A stretch of DNA of 64,000 bases from Neobacillus cucumis (GTDB lineage Bacteria > Bacillota > Bacilli > Bacillales > Cytobacillaceae). The position numbers and the translations under genes are program-made. A model generated the notes under the pieces. That model saw only the letters and a list, made by a program, of their open reading frames with translations. It did no database searches and was not told the origin of the DNA. Numbering within the stretch: position 1 is the stretch's first letter; each line of letters opens with the position of its first letter. The DNA lies in the NCBI RefSeq assembly GCF_002860255.1, contig NZ_PGVE01000035.1, positions 124,001-188,000 on the forward strand, written 5' to 3'. Below are positions 24,788-33,492 of this stretch, piece by piece.

Positions 24788-26137
24788 ATGACCTCTAAGA
24801 AAAGAAATGTACGAGCAATCGCAATGGACCTTTTAGTGACCATTGAGAAAAATCAATCATATAGCAATTTACTACTTAACAGCACGATTGAAAAGAACCA
24901 ATTGTCCGCTGTTGATGTGGGATTATTAACCGAACTGACGTATGGAACCTTGCAAAGACGAATGGAGCTGGACTTCTACTTAAAGCCTTTCATCAAAGAC
25001 AATAAAAAATTAGCTAATTGGATTCATCATTTACTTAGACTAACGCTCTATCAAATGGTTTATCTTGATCGAATTCCGGATCGGGCAGCCATATTCGAAG
25101 CGGTTGAGATTGCCAAAGAACGAGGGCATAAAGGAATAGCCAGTTTGGTAAATGGAGTACTTAGGAGCATTCAAAGAAACGGGCTTCCTTCTTTGAATGA
25201 TGTATCAGACCCAATTGAGCGATTATCACTTGAAACAAGTCATCCTGAATGGCTTGTAACCAGATGGGTAAACCAATTTGGCTATGATAAGACGAAGGCA
25301 ATGTGTGAGATTAATTTAACTGCACCAATGCAAACAGCAAGAGTGAATCTTACGAAAGTTTCAAGAGATGAATGTGTTGCGATACTGGAAGAGGATGGAT
25401 TTCAAATTGAAAAAAGTCCGATTATCCCTGAAGCGATTAGGTCGTTAAAGGGGAACTTAGCTTCGACTATATCTTTTAATTATGGAATGTACACCATTCA
25501 AGACGAAAGTTCCATGCTAGCAGCCTATGCATTGGGTGCAATGGAAGATGAATATATTCTCGATGCATGTGCGGCACCGGGGGGGAAAAGCACCCATATT
25601 GCAGAAAAAATGAATAATACGGGTGAAGTGATTTCGGTTGACCTTCACCAGCACAAAGTAAGATTAATCAATGATAATGCCAAACGTTTAGGTTTATCAA
25701 ATATCATAACAAGTGTATCTGATTCCAGACACTTACAAGATAAATTTAAGCTTGAATCATTCGACCGGATTCTTCTCGATGCACCTTGTTCTGGACTTGG
25801 GGTCATGAGAAGGAAGCCTGACATGAAATATACAAAAACGGAACAAGACATAGAACGTTTAAGCACTATTCAGCAAAACCTATTAGAGTCTGTTACCCCG
25901 CTGCTAAAGAAAGGCGGTATTCTTGTCTATAGTACCTGTACTGTAGATAAAGGGGAAAATGAACATACGGTTAAGACGTTTTTGGAAAATCATCCGGAAT
26001 TCGAAGGCGACCCTACTTTTAAAAGCAGGATGCCTGAAGCCATTCAACCATTAATTACAGGCTTTGATATACAAATTTTCCCGCAGGATATAGGCTCTGA
26101 TGGGTTCTATATAGCAGCATTAAGAAAGAAGGTGTAA
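24788..26137 (+). CDS. rsmB: RsmB, 16S rRNA (cytosine-967-C5) methyltransferase
   Basis: SAM-dependent rRNA methyltransferase, formerly sun or yloM. 449 residues: an N-terminal NusB-like RNA-binding domain (about 1-140), then the methyltransferase domain with the SAM-binding motif DACAAPGGKSTH and the two cysteines of the m5C mechanism in LLDAPCSGLG and VYSTCTV. The start lies one base after the fmt stop, with a GGGAG site inside fmt. Position 967 is inferred from orthology. Confidence 0.95.
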   Translation: MTSKKRNVRAIAMDLLVTIEKNQSYSNLLLNSTIEKNQLSAVDVGLLTELTYGTLQRRMELDFYLKPFIKDNKKLANWIHHLLRLTLYQMVYLDRIPDRAAIFEAVEIAKERGHKGIASLVNGVLRSIQRNGLPSLNDVSDPIERLSLETSHPEWLVTRWVNQFGYDKTKAMCEINLTAPMQTARVNLTKVSRDECVAILEEDGFQIEKSPIIPEAIRSLKGNLASTISFNYGMYTIQDESSMLAAYALGAMEDEYILDACAAPGGKSTHIAEKMNNTGEVISVDLHQHKVRLINDNAKRLGLSNIITSVSDSRHLQDKFKLESFDRILLDAPCSGLGVMRRKPDMKYTKTEQDIERLSTIQQNLLESVTPLLKKGGILVYSTCTVDKGENEHTVKTFLENHPEFEGDPTFKSRMPEAIQPLITGFDIQIFPQDIGSDGFYIAALRKKV

Positions 26138-26140
26138 CAG

Positions 26141-27232
26141 TTGGAACAATTAAATACAACTGAGACAAAAACAACATTGGACATAAAGAAAAAATCGATT
26201 TATTCACTTCAGCTTCATGAATTAAAGGACTGGCTTGAGGAGAATGGTGAAAAACCGTTCCGTGCCGAGCAAATTTTCGATTGGCTCTACAAAAAGAGAA
26301 TTAAGTCATTTGAAGATATGAGCAATTTATCTAAAGGCTTAAGAGAAAAATTAGATGAATTTTTTCAATTTACAACATTGAATACGATTATCCAGCAGAC
26401 CTCATCAGATGGAACTATTAAATTTTTATTTGAACTTCAAGATGGTTATTCTATTGAAACCGTACTAATGCGTCACGATTATGGGAACTCCATTTGTGTG
26501 ACTACCCAAGTAGGCTGCCGGATTGGCTGTACCTTCTGTGCATCCACACTTGGAGGGTTAAAAAGACACCTGGAAGCGGGTGAGATTGTTGCCCAAGTAG
26601 TTAAAGTACAACAAGCTCTAGATGAAACAAATGAGCGGGTAGATTCAGTTGTTATTATGGGAATTGGCGAGCCGTTTGATAATTACGATAACATGTTGGC
26701 CTTTTTAAAAATTATCAATCACGACAAATCATTGAATATTGGGGCGCGCCATATTACAGTTTCGACCAGTGGAATTGTTCCAAAAATCTATCAATTCGCT
26801 GATGAAAATACGCAAATTAATTTTGCCATTTCGCTCCATGCTCCAAATACTGAACTTCGTTCTAGATTAATGCCAATTAATAAGGCATATAAACTTGATG
26901 ACTTAATGAAATCAGTACGGTATTATATCGATAAGACAGGTCGACGTGTAAGCTTTGAATACGGCCTTTTTGGCGGTGTGAATGATTCAACAGAGCATGC
27001 CGAAGAATTAGCAGCTCTTTTAAAAGGTATAAAATGTCACGTGAATTTAATTCCTGTTAACTATGTCCCTGAAAGGGATTATGTTCGTACTCCGAGGGAT
27101 AAAATCTTTGCTTTTGAAAAAACGTTGAAAAATTTAGGTATTAATGTAACCATCCGCCGAGAGCAGGGGTCAGATATTGCTGCAGCATGTGGACAACTTC
27201 GTGCAAAGGAGCGGAAAGAAGAGACGAGGTGA
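26141..27232 (+). CDS. rlmN: RlmN, dual-specificity rRNA/tRNA m2A methyltransferase (radical SAM)
   Basis: Radical-SAM enzyme that methylates C2 of A2503 in 23S rRNA and of A37 in some tRNAs. 363 residues from a TTG start with AAGAAGGTG just upstream. The iron-sulfur motif CRIGCTFC has the CX3CX2C spacing typical of RlmN/Cfr and is preceded by TQVG. The C-terminal block [17 protein letters not shown] contains the second conserved Cys. It is RlmN rather than Cfr by context and sequence. Confidence 0.95.
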   Translation: MEQLNTTETKTTLDIKKKSIYSLQLHELKDWLEENGEKPFRAEQIFDWLYKKRIKSFEDMSNLSKGLREKLDEFFQFTTLNTIIQQTSSDGTIKFLFELQDGYSIETVLMRHDYGNSICVTTQVGCRIGCTFCASTLGGLKRHLEAGEIVAQVVKVQQALDETNERVDSVVIMGIGEPFDNYDNMLAFLKIINHDKSLNIGARHITVSTSGIVPKIYQFADENTQINFAISLHAPNTELRSRLMPINKAYKLDDLMKSVRYYIDKTGRRVSFEYGLFGGVNDSTEHAEELAALLKGIKCHVNLIPVNYVPERDYVRTPRDKIFAFEKTLKNLGINVTIRREQGSDIAAACGQLRAKERKEETR

Positions 27233-27236
27233 AGGG

Positions 27237-27989
27237 ATGAAAGCAGTATTTCAAACAGATAGAGGGAGAGTTCGTCTTCATAATGAAGATGCTGGTGGTG
27301 TATTTAGTAATAAGGACGGTTACCGCCTTGCCATTGTAGCTGATGGGATGGGCGGTCACCGTGCAGGTGACGTAGCAAGTGAAATGACGATTACAGCATT
27401 AAAAGCAGAATGGGAAGCATCCGAAGGGATTAATACGGCTAGTGATGCAGAAGGATGGCTGAAAGAGCAAATTCAAAAAGTAAATCTTTTATTGCTCGAT
27501 CATGCAACCAATCATTCTGAATGTGACGGAATGGGTACAACCATAGTGGCTGCGATCATTACAGACACTTTTGCATCAATTGCAAATATTGGTGACAGCC
27601 GTGGATATATTCTGAATGAATCTGGATTTAAACAAATTACCGAAGACCATTCCCTTGTGAATGAATTGGTTAGATCCGGACAAATATCAAAAGAAGATGC
27701 TGAACATCATCCTAGGAAAAATGTTTTATTGCGGGCTTTGGGAACGGAAAAAGTAGTCGAAATGGATATTAAAACGATTATTTTTGAAGAAGGAGACTTC
27801 CTTTTACTTTGCTCTGATGGTCTTTCCAATAAAGTGAATGAAGCAGAAATGATTGAAATTCTGCAAAATGAAGAAAATTTACAACAAAAAGCAGGCACAC
27901 TTATCTTACTTGCAAATGAAAACGGCGGAGAGGATAACATTACACTGGCTATTGTAGAGTTTTCTAATATCAGCGAGGATGATGCTTAG
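27237..27989 (+). CDS. prpC: PrpC, PP2C-type Ser/Thr protein phosphatase
   Basis: Dephosphorylates targets of the adjacent PrkC kinase. 250 residues. PPM-family motifs are present: RLHNEDAGG near the start (metal-binding Asp), VADGMGGHRAGD, IGDSRGYI, LLCSDGLSNKV and GGEDNITL. The ATG at 27237 follows GAGGTGAAGGG; an in-frame extension into rlmN is not supported. The stop codon directly abuts the prkC start, so the phosphatase and kinase are made from one message. Confidence 0.95.
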   Translation: MKAVFQTDRGRVRLHNEDAGGVFSNKDGYRLAIVADGMGGHRAGDVASEMTITALKAEWEASEGINTASDAEGWLKEQIQKVNLLLLDHATNHSECDGMGTTIVAAIITDTFASIANIGDSRGYILNESGFKQITEDHSLVNELVRSGQISKEDAEHHPRKNVLLRALGTEKVVEMDIKTIIFEEGDFLLLCSDGLSNKVNEAEMIEILQNEENLQQKAGTLILLANENGGEDNITLAIVEFSNISEDDA

Positions 27990-29969
27990 ATGATTATTGG
28001 AAAAAGATTAAACGGCCGCTACAAAATATTGGATATGATTGGCGGAGGAGGCATGGCAAATGTCTACTTAGCTCATGATATGATCCTGGACCGAGATGTT
28101 GCGGTTAAAATGCTACGCCTTGATTTTGCCAATGATGATGAATTTATCCGTAGATTCCGCCGTGAAGCACAATCAGCGACAAGTCTTGCTCATCCTAATA
28201 TAGTAAATATCTACGACGTTGGCGAGGAAAACGATCTTTATTATATTGTGATGGAATTTGTTGATGGTCAGACTCTAAAGCAATACATACAGCAGAAATC
28301 TCCACTTCGAGTTGAGGATGCCATTGGAATTATGAGACAGCTTACTTCAGCGATCTCCCATGCCCATCAAAACCATATTGTCCATCGGGATATAAAACCA
28401 CATAATATTTTGGTAGACCACGAGGGGAATGTAAAAATTACAGATTTCGGTATTGCGATGGCTCTTAGTGCAACGAGCATTACCCAGACGAATTCGGTCT
28501 TAGGTTCCGTGCATTATTTATCTCCAGAACAGGCTAGAGGAGGCATGGCAAACAAGAAATCCGATATTTATTCATTAGGTATTGTGATGTTTGAATTATT
28601 GACGGGCAGGCTGCCATTTTCGGGAGAATCAGCAGTGTCAATTGCGTTAAAACATCTTCAATCAGAAACACCCTCAGTGAGAAGATGGAATCCTAACATC
28701 CCGCAAAGTGTTGAAAATATTGTCTTAAAGGCCACAGCAAAGGATTCGTTTCATCGATATAATAGTGTGGATGAAATGGAAGAGGACTTGCGAACAGCCC
28801 TCAATCCAGAGCGTATGGATGAACCGAAGTTTACGATACCGGTAGACGATGATGCCACTAAGGCAATTCCGATAATAACAGATAGTCAGCCATTGAAAAA
28901 TCTTGATGAAACCTTAGTCCATAATAATGAAAAAGCAACCTATAATCAGAAAGATACTTCAAATATAGGCTATACAAACGTAAAAAAACGGAAAAAGTGG
29001 CCGATAATTTTAATATCTACTTTTTTAGTACTTGCCATTCTAGCATTATTAACTTTTACAATCTTACCTCCTATGTTAGCCCCTAAAGAGGTTAAGGTAC
29101 CTGACTTAAGCGGGATGAATGTAGATGATGCGATTTCCAAGCTTAAGTTAAAAGGGTTAGCAGCAGGTAATAAAATTGAAATCACGGATGAAGAAGTAAA
29201 AGAGGGTAATGTGATAAAAACAGACCCTGATAGTGGAAGTACCGTAAAAGAAAATTCAAAGATCACGCTCTATGTAAGTACAGGTAAAGAGAAATATGAA
29301 CTGTCAGATTATGTTGGGCGGCAATACGAGGATGTTGTCCGTTTACTTGAAAATGCAGGTTTTAAAGATATTCTGAAAACGGAGACGAACGATGACAGTG
29401 ACCCAGGAACCATTCTTAGCCAGAATTTATCCAGCGGGGATAAGGTTGTTCCAGAAGAAACGGTCCTTGAGTTTGAAGTCAGTAAAGGTCCAGAAAAAAT
29501 TGTCTTAAAGGATTTAACCCAATACAATTTAAAAGGTGCTCAAGGCTATGCCTCCTTAGTGGGACTAACCCTGGACTCTTCAGAAGAAAGGTATGATGAG
29601 AATATTCCTGCTGGAATGGTGATTTCTCAAAGCCCAGCACCAGGGACAGAATTACAAAAAGGTGATAAGGTTAAGGTGGTAATATCCAAAGGGAAAGAGG
29701 ATAAACCACCAAAAGAAGTCATTATTGAATTAACCATTCCATATGAACCTGCAGTACCTGGAGAACCAGGCCAGAAACAACTAGTGACCATTTATATTGA
29801 GGATATGACCCATAGCATGACAGAACCTGCTGAGACCTTTTATATTACTGAAAATACGAAAAAACAAATTAAGTTAATGATTCCATACGGCAAGAAGGCC
29901 GGTTACAAAGTCATTCGCGACACCAAGGTTATTATTGATGAAAATAAAGACTATGCTGATACAGAATAA
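27990..29969 (+). CDS. prkC: PrkC, membrane Ser/Thr kinase with PASTA domains
   Basis: Hanks-type kinase; in B. subtilis it senses muropeptides and helps trigger spore germination. 659 residues. The cytosolic kinase domain occupies about residues 10-270: GGGGMANVYLA, the VAVKML lysine, HRDIKPHN, DFGIA and a Thr/Ser-rich activation loop. One membrane segment lies near 336-357. Three extracellular PASTA repeats follow (about 365-430, 435-505 and 505-572), then a C-terminal beta-rich tail starting at IELTIPYEP. Layout matches B. subtilis PrkC. Confidence 0.96.
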   Translation: MIIGKRLNGRYKILDMIGGGGMANVYLAHDMILDRDVAVKMLRLDFANDDEFIRRFRREAQSATSLAHPNIVNIYDVGEENDLYYIVMEFVDGQTLKQYIQQKSPLRVEDAIGIMRQLTSAISHAHQNHIVHRDIKPHNILVDHEGNVKITDFGIAMALSATSITQTNSVLGSVHYLSPEQARGGMANKKSDIYSLGIVMFELLTGRLPFSGESAVSIALKHLQSETPSVRRWNPNIPQSVENIVLKATAKDSFHRYNSVDEMEEDLRTALNPERMDEPKFTIPVDDDATKAIPIITDSQPLKNLDETLVHNNEKATYNQKDTSNIGYTNVKKRKKWPIILISTFLVLAILALLTFTILPPMLAPKEVKVPDLSGMNVDDAISKLKLKGLAAGNKIEITDEEVKEGNVIKTDPDSGSTVKENSKITLYVSTGKEKYELSDYVGRQYEDVVRLLENAGFKDILKTETNDDSDPGTILSQNLSSGDKVVPEETVLEFEVSKGPEKIVLKDLTQYNLKGAQGYASLVGLTLDSSEERYDENIPAGMVISQSPAPGTELQKGDKVKVVISKGKEDKPPKEVIIELTIPYEPAVPGEPGQKQLVTIYIEDMTHSMTEPAETFYITENTKKQIKLMIPYGKKAGYKVIRDTKVIIDENKDYADTE

Positions 29970-30066
29970 ATAGGATGGTCTTCTACTGTATAAGAAGGAC
30001 GGAAATCGCGTAGATTTTAAAGGAGAAATTAATTGTTTTGTAAGTAAAAGGGCAAGGAGTGTAGCT

Positions 30067-30948
30067 ATGCCTGAAGGAAAAATAGTTAAAGCATTAAGCG
30101 GTTTTTATTATGTTCTTCAGAATGACAATCTTATCCAATGCCGCGGCCGCGGTGTTTTTCGGAAGAACAAAATAACCCCGCTTGTGGGTGATGAAGTTGT
30201 ATTTCAAGCTGAAAATGATTTAGAAGGATATATTTTAGAAGTGAAAGAGCGTAAAAATGAATTAGTTCGGCCGCCGATTGCCAATGTGGACCAAGCTATA
30301 CTGGTATTTTCAGCGGTTGAACCAGACTTTAGTACCGTTCTCTTAGATCGTTTTCTTGTCTTGGTTGAATTTAATCACATTGAACCCTTAATTTGTATTA
30401 CAAAGATGGATCTCACTAATAATGAGGAAAAAGAGAAGATTGAAAAATATGCGGACCAATATCGTGCTGCGGGGTACGAGGTCATTCTAACATCTTCGGA
30501 AACGGAAACAGGGATTGAATTATTAAATCCACATATTGAAAACAAGATATCAGTTTTTGCCGGACAATCAGGTGTCGGAAAATCTTCCTTGCTGAATGTG
30601 TTAAGGCCGGATCTTGAGTTAAAAACAAATGATATCTCATCACATCTTGGCAGGGGGAAACATACAACTAGACATGTTGAACTCATCAAGGTTGGCAATG
30701 GACTAATAGCTGATACACCGGGCTTTAGTTCTCTAGAGTTCAATAATATTGAAGTGGAAGATTTAACATTTTGTTTCCCAGAATTACAAAGGGCAAGTGA
30801 GAATTGTAAATTCCGCGGCTGTTTGCATGTAACTGAGCCTAAATGCGGGGTAAAGTCAGCTGTGGAATCAGGGGAAATTCCGTCTTATCGCTATGAGCAT
30901 TATGTGGATTTCCTGCAAGAAATTAAAGATAGAAAGCCGAGGTATTAA
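30067..30948 (+). CDS. rsgA: RsgA (CpgA), ribosome small subunit assembly GTPase
   Basis: Late 30S maturation GTPase with a circularly permuted G domain: the G4 motif ITKMD precedes the P-loop GQSGVGKSS and G3 DTPG. An N-terminal OB fold and a C-terminal zinc knuckle ([17 protein letters not shown]) complete the family plan. 293 residues. The ATG follows GGCAAGGAG. In B. subtilis this protein is a PrkC substrate, which fits its position right after prpC-prkC. It overlaps nothing, and rpe starts 1 base after its stop. Confidence 0.96.
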   Translation: MPEGKIVKALSGFYYVLQNDNLIQCRGRGVFRKNKITPLVGDEVVFQAENDLEGYILEVKERKNELVRPPIANVDQAILVFSAVEPDFSTVLLDRFLVLVEFNHIEPLICITKMDLTNNEEKEKIEKYADQYRAAGYEVILTSSETETGIELLNPHIENKISVFAGQSGVGKSSLLNVLRPDLELKTNDISSHLGRGKHTTRHVELIKVGNGLIADTPGFSSLEFNNIEVEDLTFCFPELQRASENCKFRGCLHVTEPKCGVKSAVESGEIPSYRYEHYVDFLQEIKDRKPRY

Positions 30949-30949
30949 C

Positions 30950-31594
30950 ATGGTGAAAATAGCACCTTCTATACTTTCAGCCGATTTTTCAAAGTTGGGG
31001 GAAGAAATTATTGCAGTTGATAAGGCTGGAGCAGATTACATCCATATTGATGTGATGGATGGTCACTTTGTGCCAAATATAACGATTGGGCCGCTTGTTG
31101 TTGAGGCTGTACGCCCGGTTACAAAGCTGCCGCTTGATGTACATCTAATGATTGAAAATCCAGACCAATATATCGAGGCTTTTGCTAAAGCCGGTGCCGA
31201 TTATATTACAGTTCATGTTGAGGCATGCCGTCATCTTCACCGTACCATCCAAAGTATCAAATCCTTTGGTGTTAGGGCTGGTGTTGTCCTTAATCCTGCC
31301 ACTCCAGTAGAATCTATTCAACATATTATTGGAGACATTGATATGGTACTGTTAATGACTGTCAATCCAGGTTTTGGGGGGCAAACCTTCATTCCTGAAG
31401 TCCTTCCGAAGATCAGAAGGGTTAAAGAAATGGCTGAACAAAAAGGGCTTAATATCGAGATTGAAGTGGATGGCGGTGTCAATCCTGTTACCGCAAGACA
31501 ATGTATCGAAGCAGGTGCCAATGTCCTTGTTGCGGGTTCTGCAGTATACAATCAAGAGGATTATAAACAGGCAATTTCACAACTTCGAGGGTAA
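30950..31594 (+). CDS. rpe: Rpe, ribulose-phosphate 3-epimerase
   Basis: Interconverts ribulose 5-phosphate and xylulose 5-phosphate in the pentose phosphate pathway. 214 residues. Family motifs: [12 protein letters not shown] at the N-terminus, [14 protein letters not shown] (metal ligands), [15 protein letters not shown] and EVDGGVN. The ATG at 30950 is served by GCCGAGGT at the end of rsgA; a longer in-frame start inside rsgA is not supported by the family alignment I know. Confidence 0.95.
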   Translation: MVKIAPSILSADFSKLGEEIIAVDKAGADYIHIDVMDGHFVPNITIGPLVVEAVRPVTKLPLDVHLMIENPDQYIEAFAKAGADYITVHVEACRHLHRTIQSIKSFGVRAGVVLNPATPVESIQHIIGDIDMVLLMTVNPGFGGQTFIPEVLPKIRRVKEMAEQKGLNIEIEVDGGVNPVTARQCIEAGANVLVAGSAVYNQEDYKQAISQLRG

Positions 31595-31622
31595 AGCCAG
31601 GCTTTTAAAGCTGGCTTTTTCG
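31593..31622 (+). terminator. Terminator after rpe
   Basis: AAAGCCAG (31593-31600) pairs with CTGGCTTT (31611-31618) and is followed by TTTCGTTT. It begins inside the rpe stop codon. Confidence 0.8.
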
Positions 31623-31646
31623 TTTAATGTATAGGGGGAATGTTTT

Positions 31647-32294
31647 ATGATCATCAATATACTTGCCGGAGGTCCAGAAGAATTGCTGCCTGATTTAACG
31701 GCTTATCAAGAGGATGATGCCATTTGGGTAGGAGTTGATCGGGGGGTTTTTCATCTGATTAACAGAAACATAACCCCAGCTAAAGCCTTTGGTGATTTTG
31801 ATTCTGTAAATAAAGAAGAACTTTCAATCATTGAGCATCAGGTAGCAGGTATAAAAAAATATAAACCCGAAAAAGATGAAACGGATTTGGAACTTGCCCT
31901 CAATTGGGCTCTTGCCCAAAAACCTAAAACGGTTCGGCTGTTTGGTGCCACTGGGGGCAGACTGGATCATCTATTGGCAAATGTCCAATTGCTCTTATCC
32001 CCAATTAAAGAAAATAATCCGGCCAACGTTTATATGATTGATCAAAAAAATATTGTTTTTATTAAAGAGCCTGGGCATTATACCATTGAAAAAATGGCTT
32101 CAAAAAAATATATTTCCTTTGTCCCTTTAACCCTTGATGTTACTGATCTCACTCTTGAAGGCTTTAAATTTCCGCTTAAAAACCGTCATATTTATCTCGG
32201 TTCCACACTATGTATTAGTAATGAACTTATTGATGTTTATGGTACTTTTTCATTTTCCAAAGGCATATTAATAGTGATAAGAAGTAACGATTAA
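31647..32294 (+). CDS. thiN: ThiN, thiamine pyrophosphokinase
   Basis: Converts thiamine to thiamine pyrophosphate using ATP; B. subtilis YloS. 215 residues. Family signatures: GVDRGVFHLI, KAFGDFDSV, KDETDLELALNWAL and LFGATGGRLDHLLANVQLL, with a beta-sandwich C-terminal domain. The ATG is preceded by AGGGGGAATG. It stands between two terminators, and I see no TPP riboswitch in the short space upstream. Confidence 0.93.
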   Translation: MIINILAGGPEELLPDLTAYQEDDAIWVGVDRGVFHLINRNITPAKAFGDFDSVNKEELSIIEHQVAGIKKYKPEKDETDLELALNWALAQKPKTVRLFGATGGRLDHLLANVQLLLSPIKENNPANVYMIDQKNIVFIKEPGHYTIEKMASKKYISFVPLTLDVTDLTLEGFKFPLKNRHIYLGSTLCISNELIDVYGTFSFSKGILIVIRSND

Positions 32295-32397
32295 TATGCA
32301 TTTCATGGTACTGATTTCGTTCGTTTGAATACTATGTAAGGCGTGCGAAAAAAGTGGCTTTAAAATAAGCTGTTGTAGATTGGTGAGGAGGGACAGT

Positions 32398-32481
32398 ATG
32401 AAATTTTATACAATTAAACTGCCGAAATTCTTAGGCGGACTTGTCCGGGCGATGATTGGGGCCTTTAAAAAAGGGGAATAG
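32398..32481 (+). CDS. spoVM: SpoVM, spore coat anchoring peptide
   Basis: 27-codon gene. The peptide begins MKFYTIKLPKFLGG and continues as an amphipathic helix, nearly identical to B. subtilis SpoVM (26 residues). It recognises the convex forespore membrane and anchors the SpoIVA coat basement layer. GAGGAGGG lies ten bases before the ATG. The gene sits between thiN and divergent rpmB as in B. subtilis and shows that the organism can probably sporulate. The B. subtilis gene is sigma-E dependent; a weak -10-like GAATACTAT is at 32327-32335, but I see no clean -35. Confidence 0.95.
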   Translation: MKFYTIKLPKFLGGLVRAMIGAFKKGE

Positions 32482-32504
32482 AAAAATACCTGTAAAATGA
32501 GTTG

Positions 32505-32530
32505 GCACCCTATATATTGGGTGCTTTTTA
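32505..32530 (+). terminator. Terminator after spoVM
   Basis: GCACCC (32505-32510) pairs with GGGTGC (32519-32524), followed by TTTTTATTT. Confidence 0.8.
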
Positions 32531-32594
32531 TTTACCAAATTGGTCATACTAAAAGGTAGTTGAAATTTGTCCCAGTTTGTTTAAAACAGTAATT

Positions 32595-32630
32595 TTTTAA
32601 AAAGAAAAAGCATCCAACTAATTGGATGCT
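32595..32630 (-). terminator. Terminator of rpmB
   Basis: Read on the minus strand, nine-base arms AGCATCCAA and TTGGATGCT (32622-32630 and 32609-32617) close a four-base loop, followed by TTTTTCTTTTT. Confidence 0.85.
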
Positions 32631-32637
32631 CACACGA

Positions 32638-32826
32638 TTATACGCGTTCTACTTTACCGGATCTTAACGCTCTTGCAGAAACCCAAACACGCTTAGGCTT
32701 TCCGTCAACAAGAATACGTACTTTTTGTAAGTTAGCACCCCATGTACGCTTGTTTGCGTTCATAGCGTGAGAACGTGCGTTACCAGTTGTTGTTTTCTTT
32801 CCAGTTACTACACATTTACGTGGCAT
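32638..32826 (-). CDS. rpmB: Ribosomal protein bL28
   Basis: 62-residue 50S subunit protein with the family pattern [30 protein letters not shown] and [11 protein letters not shown]. It has one Cys only, so it is the zinc-free (C-) form. Read divergently from its neighbours, with AAGGAGGG before the ATG and its own terminator, so a single-gene unit as in B. subtilis. Confidence 0.97.
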   Translation of the reverse strand: MPRKCVVTGKKTTTGNARSHAMNANKRTWGANLQKVRILVDGKPKRVWVSARALRSGKVERV

Positions 32827-32933
32827 AATGATTTCCCTCCTTAACTACCAAAAGCTTTAAGAAACATCATTAGATGCTTCATCTGGATATAGAAAATTAA
32901 ATTAAAAATTTTCTAGACTTGAGATACCTTAAT

Positions 32934-32962
32934 AATTTATCACACAACCAAATTGATTGCAA
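32934..32962 (-). promoter_or_regulatory. Sigma-A promoter of rpmB
   Basis: On the minus strand TTGCAA (32957-32962) and TAAATT (32934-32939) are spaced by 17 bases. About 100 bases of leader separate it from the rpmB start. The rest of the 288-base rpmB-yloU gap is AT-rich; a TTGACA at 32995-33000 on the plus strand could be the -35 of yloU, but no good -10 stands at the right distance. Confidence 0.65.
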
Positions 32963-33114
32963 TAGTTGTGTACAAACCTTTCAAGAAAAATTCCTTGACA
33001 TAGGTATTTTCTAAATGCACTTATAGTAACAGGCAAGTATAGCTTTCAATATTGGGTTGACTATAGTAAAATGACTGTAGTCAAAGAGCAATTATCCAAA
33101 AGGGGGAACGATTC

Positions 33115-33477
33115 ATGTCCATTGAATTAAAAACAAAGTACGGACAAATTGATATTTCAAATGAAGTAATTGCAACAATTGCTGGAGGAGCGGCAATTGA
33201 ATGCTATGGAATCGTCGGTATGGCCTCTAAAAACCAAATTAAAGATGGAATCACGGAAATACTACGTAAAGAAAACTTTACTCGCGGTGTCATTGTACGC
33301 CAAGAAAACGAGGTATTACATATTGATATGTACATTATTGTCAGCTATGGAACCAAAATTTCCGAAATTGCCCACAACGTGCAATCAAAGGTTAAATACA
33401 CCCTCGATCAGACAGTTGGACTTGCCGTTGACTCGGTTAATATTTACGTTCAGGGAGTTCGTGTGACGAACCCTTAG
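33115..33477 (+). CDS. yloU: Asp23/Gls24 family protein YloU
   Basis: 120-residue Asp23-family protein, which I can name but not assign a firm function. The family includes the S. aureus cell-envelope stress protein Asp23. The sequence shows family features: an early IATIAGGAAIECYGIVGMA block and a later VDMYIIVSYGTKI-like strand (here HIDMYIIVSYG) with VNIYVQGVRV at the end. Preceded by AAAAGGGGGAACG. It lies 15 bases upstream of fakA, a linkage conserved in Bacillus, which suggests a common transcript and perhaps a link to membrane lipid metabolism. Confidence 0.9.
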   Translation: MSIELKTKYGQIDISNEVIATIAGGAAIECYGIVGMASKNQIKDGITEILRKENFTRGVIVRQENEVLHIDMYIIVSYGTKISEIAHNVQSKVKYTLDQTVGLAVDSVNIYVQGVRVTNP

Positions 33478-33492
33478 TGAGGAGGAAAGTTA

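Noticed and set aside
29700-29969. Extra PASTA repeat at the PrkC C-terminus
   Set aside because: The tail is beta-rich but lacks the PASTA pattern; it matches the non-PASTA C-terminal domain known in B. subtilis PrkC.
31623-31646. TPP riboswitch upstream of thiN
   Set aside because: The intergenic space is far too short and has no thi-box sequence.
32300-32397. Sigma-E promoter for spoVM
   Set aside because: Only a weak -10-like GAATACTAT was seen with no -35 at 13-15 bases, so I did not annotate it even though sigma-E control is expected from B. subtilis.
32995-33030. Promoter for yloU-fakA from the perfect TTGACA at 32995
   Set aside because: The nearest -10-like TATAGT is 21 bases away, outside the usual spacing; left as a remark only.
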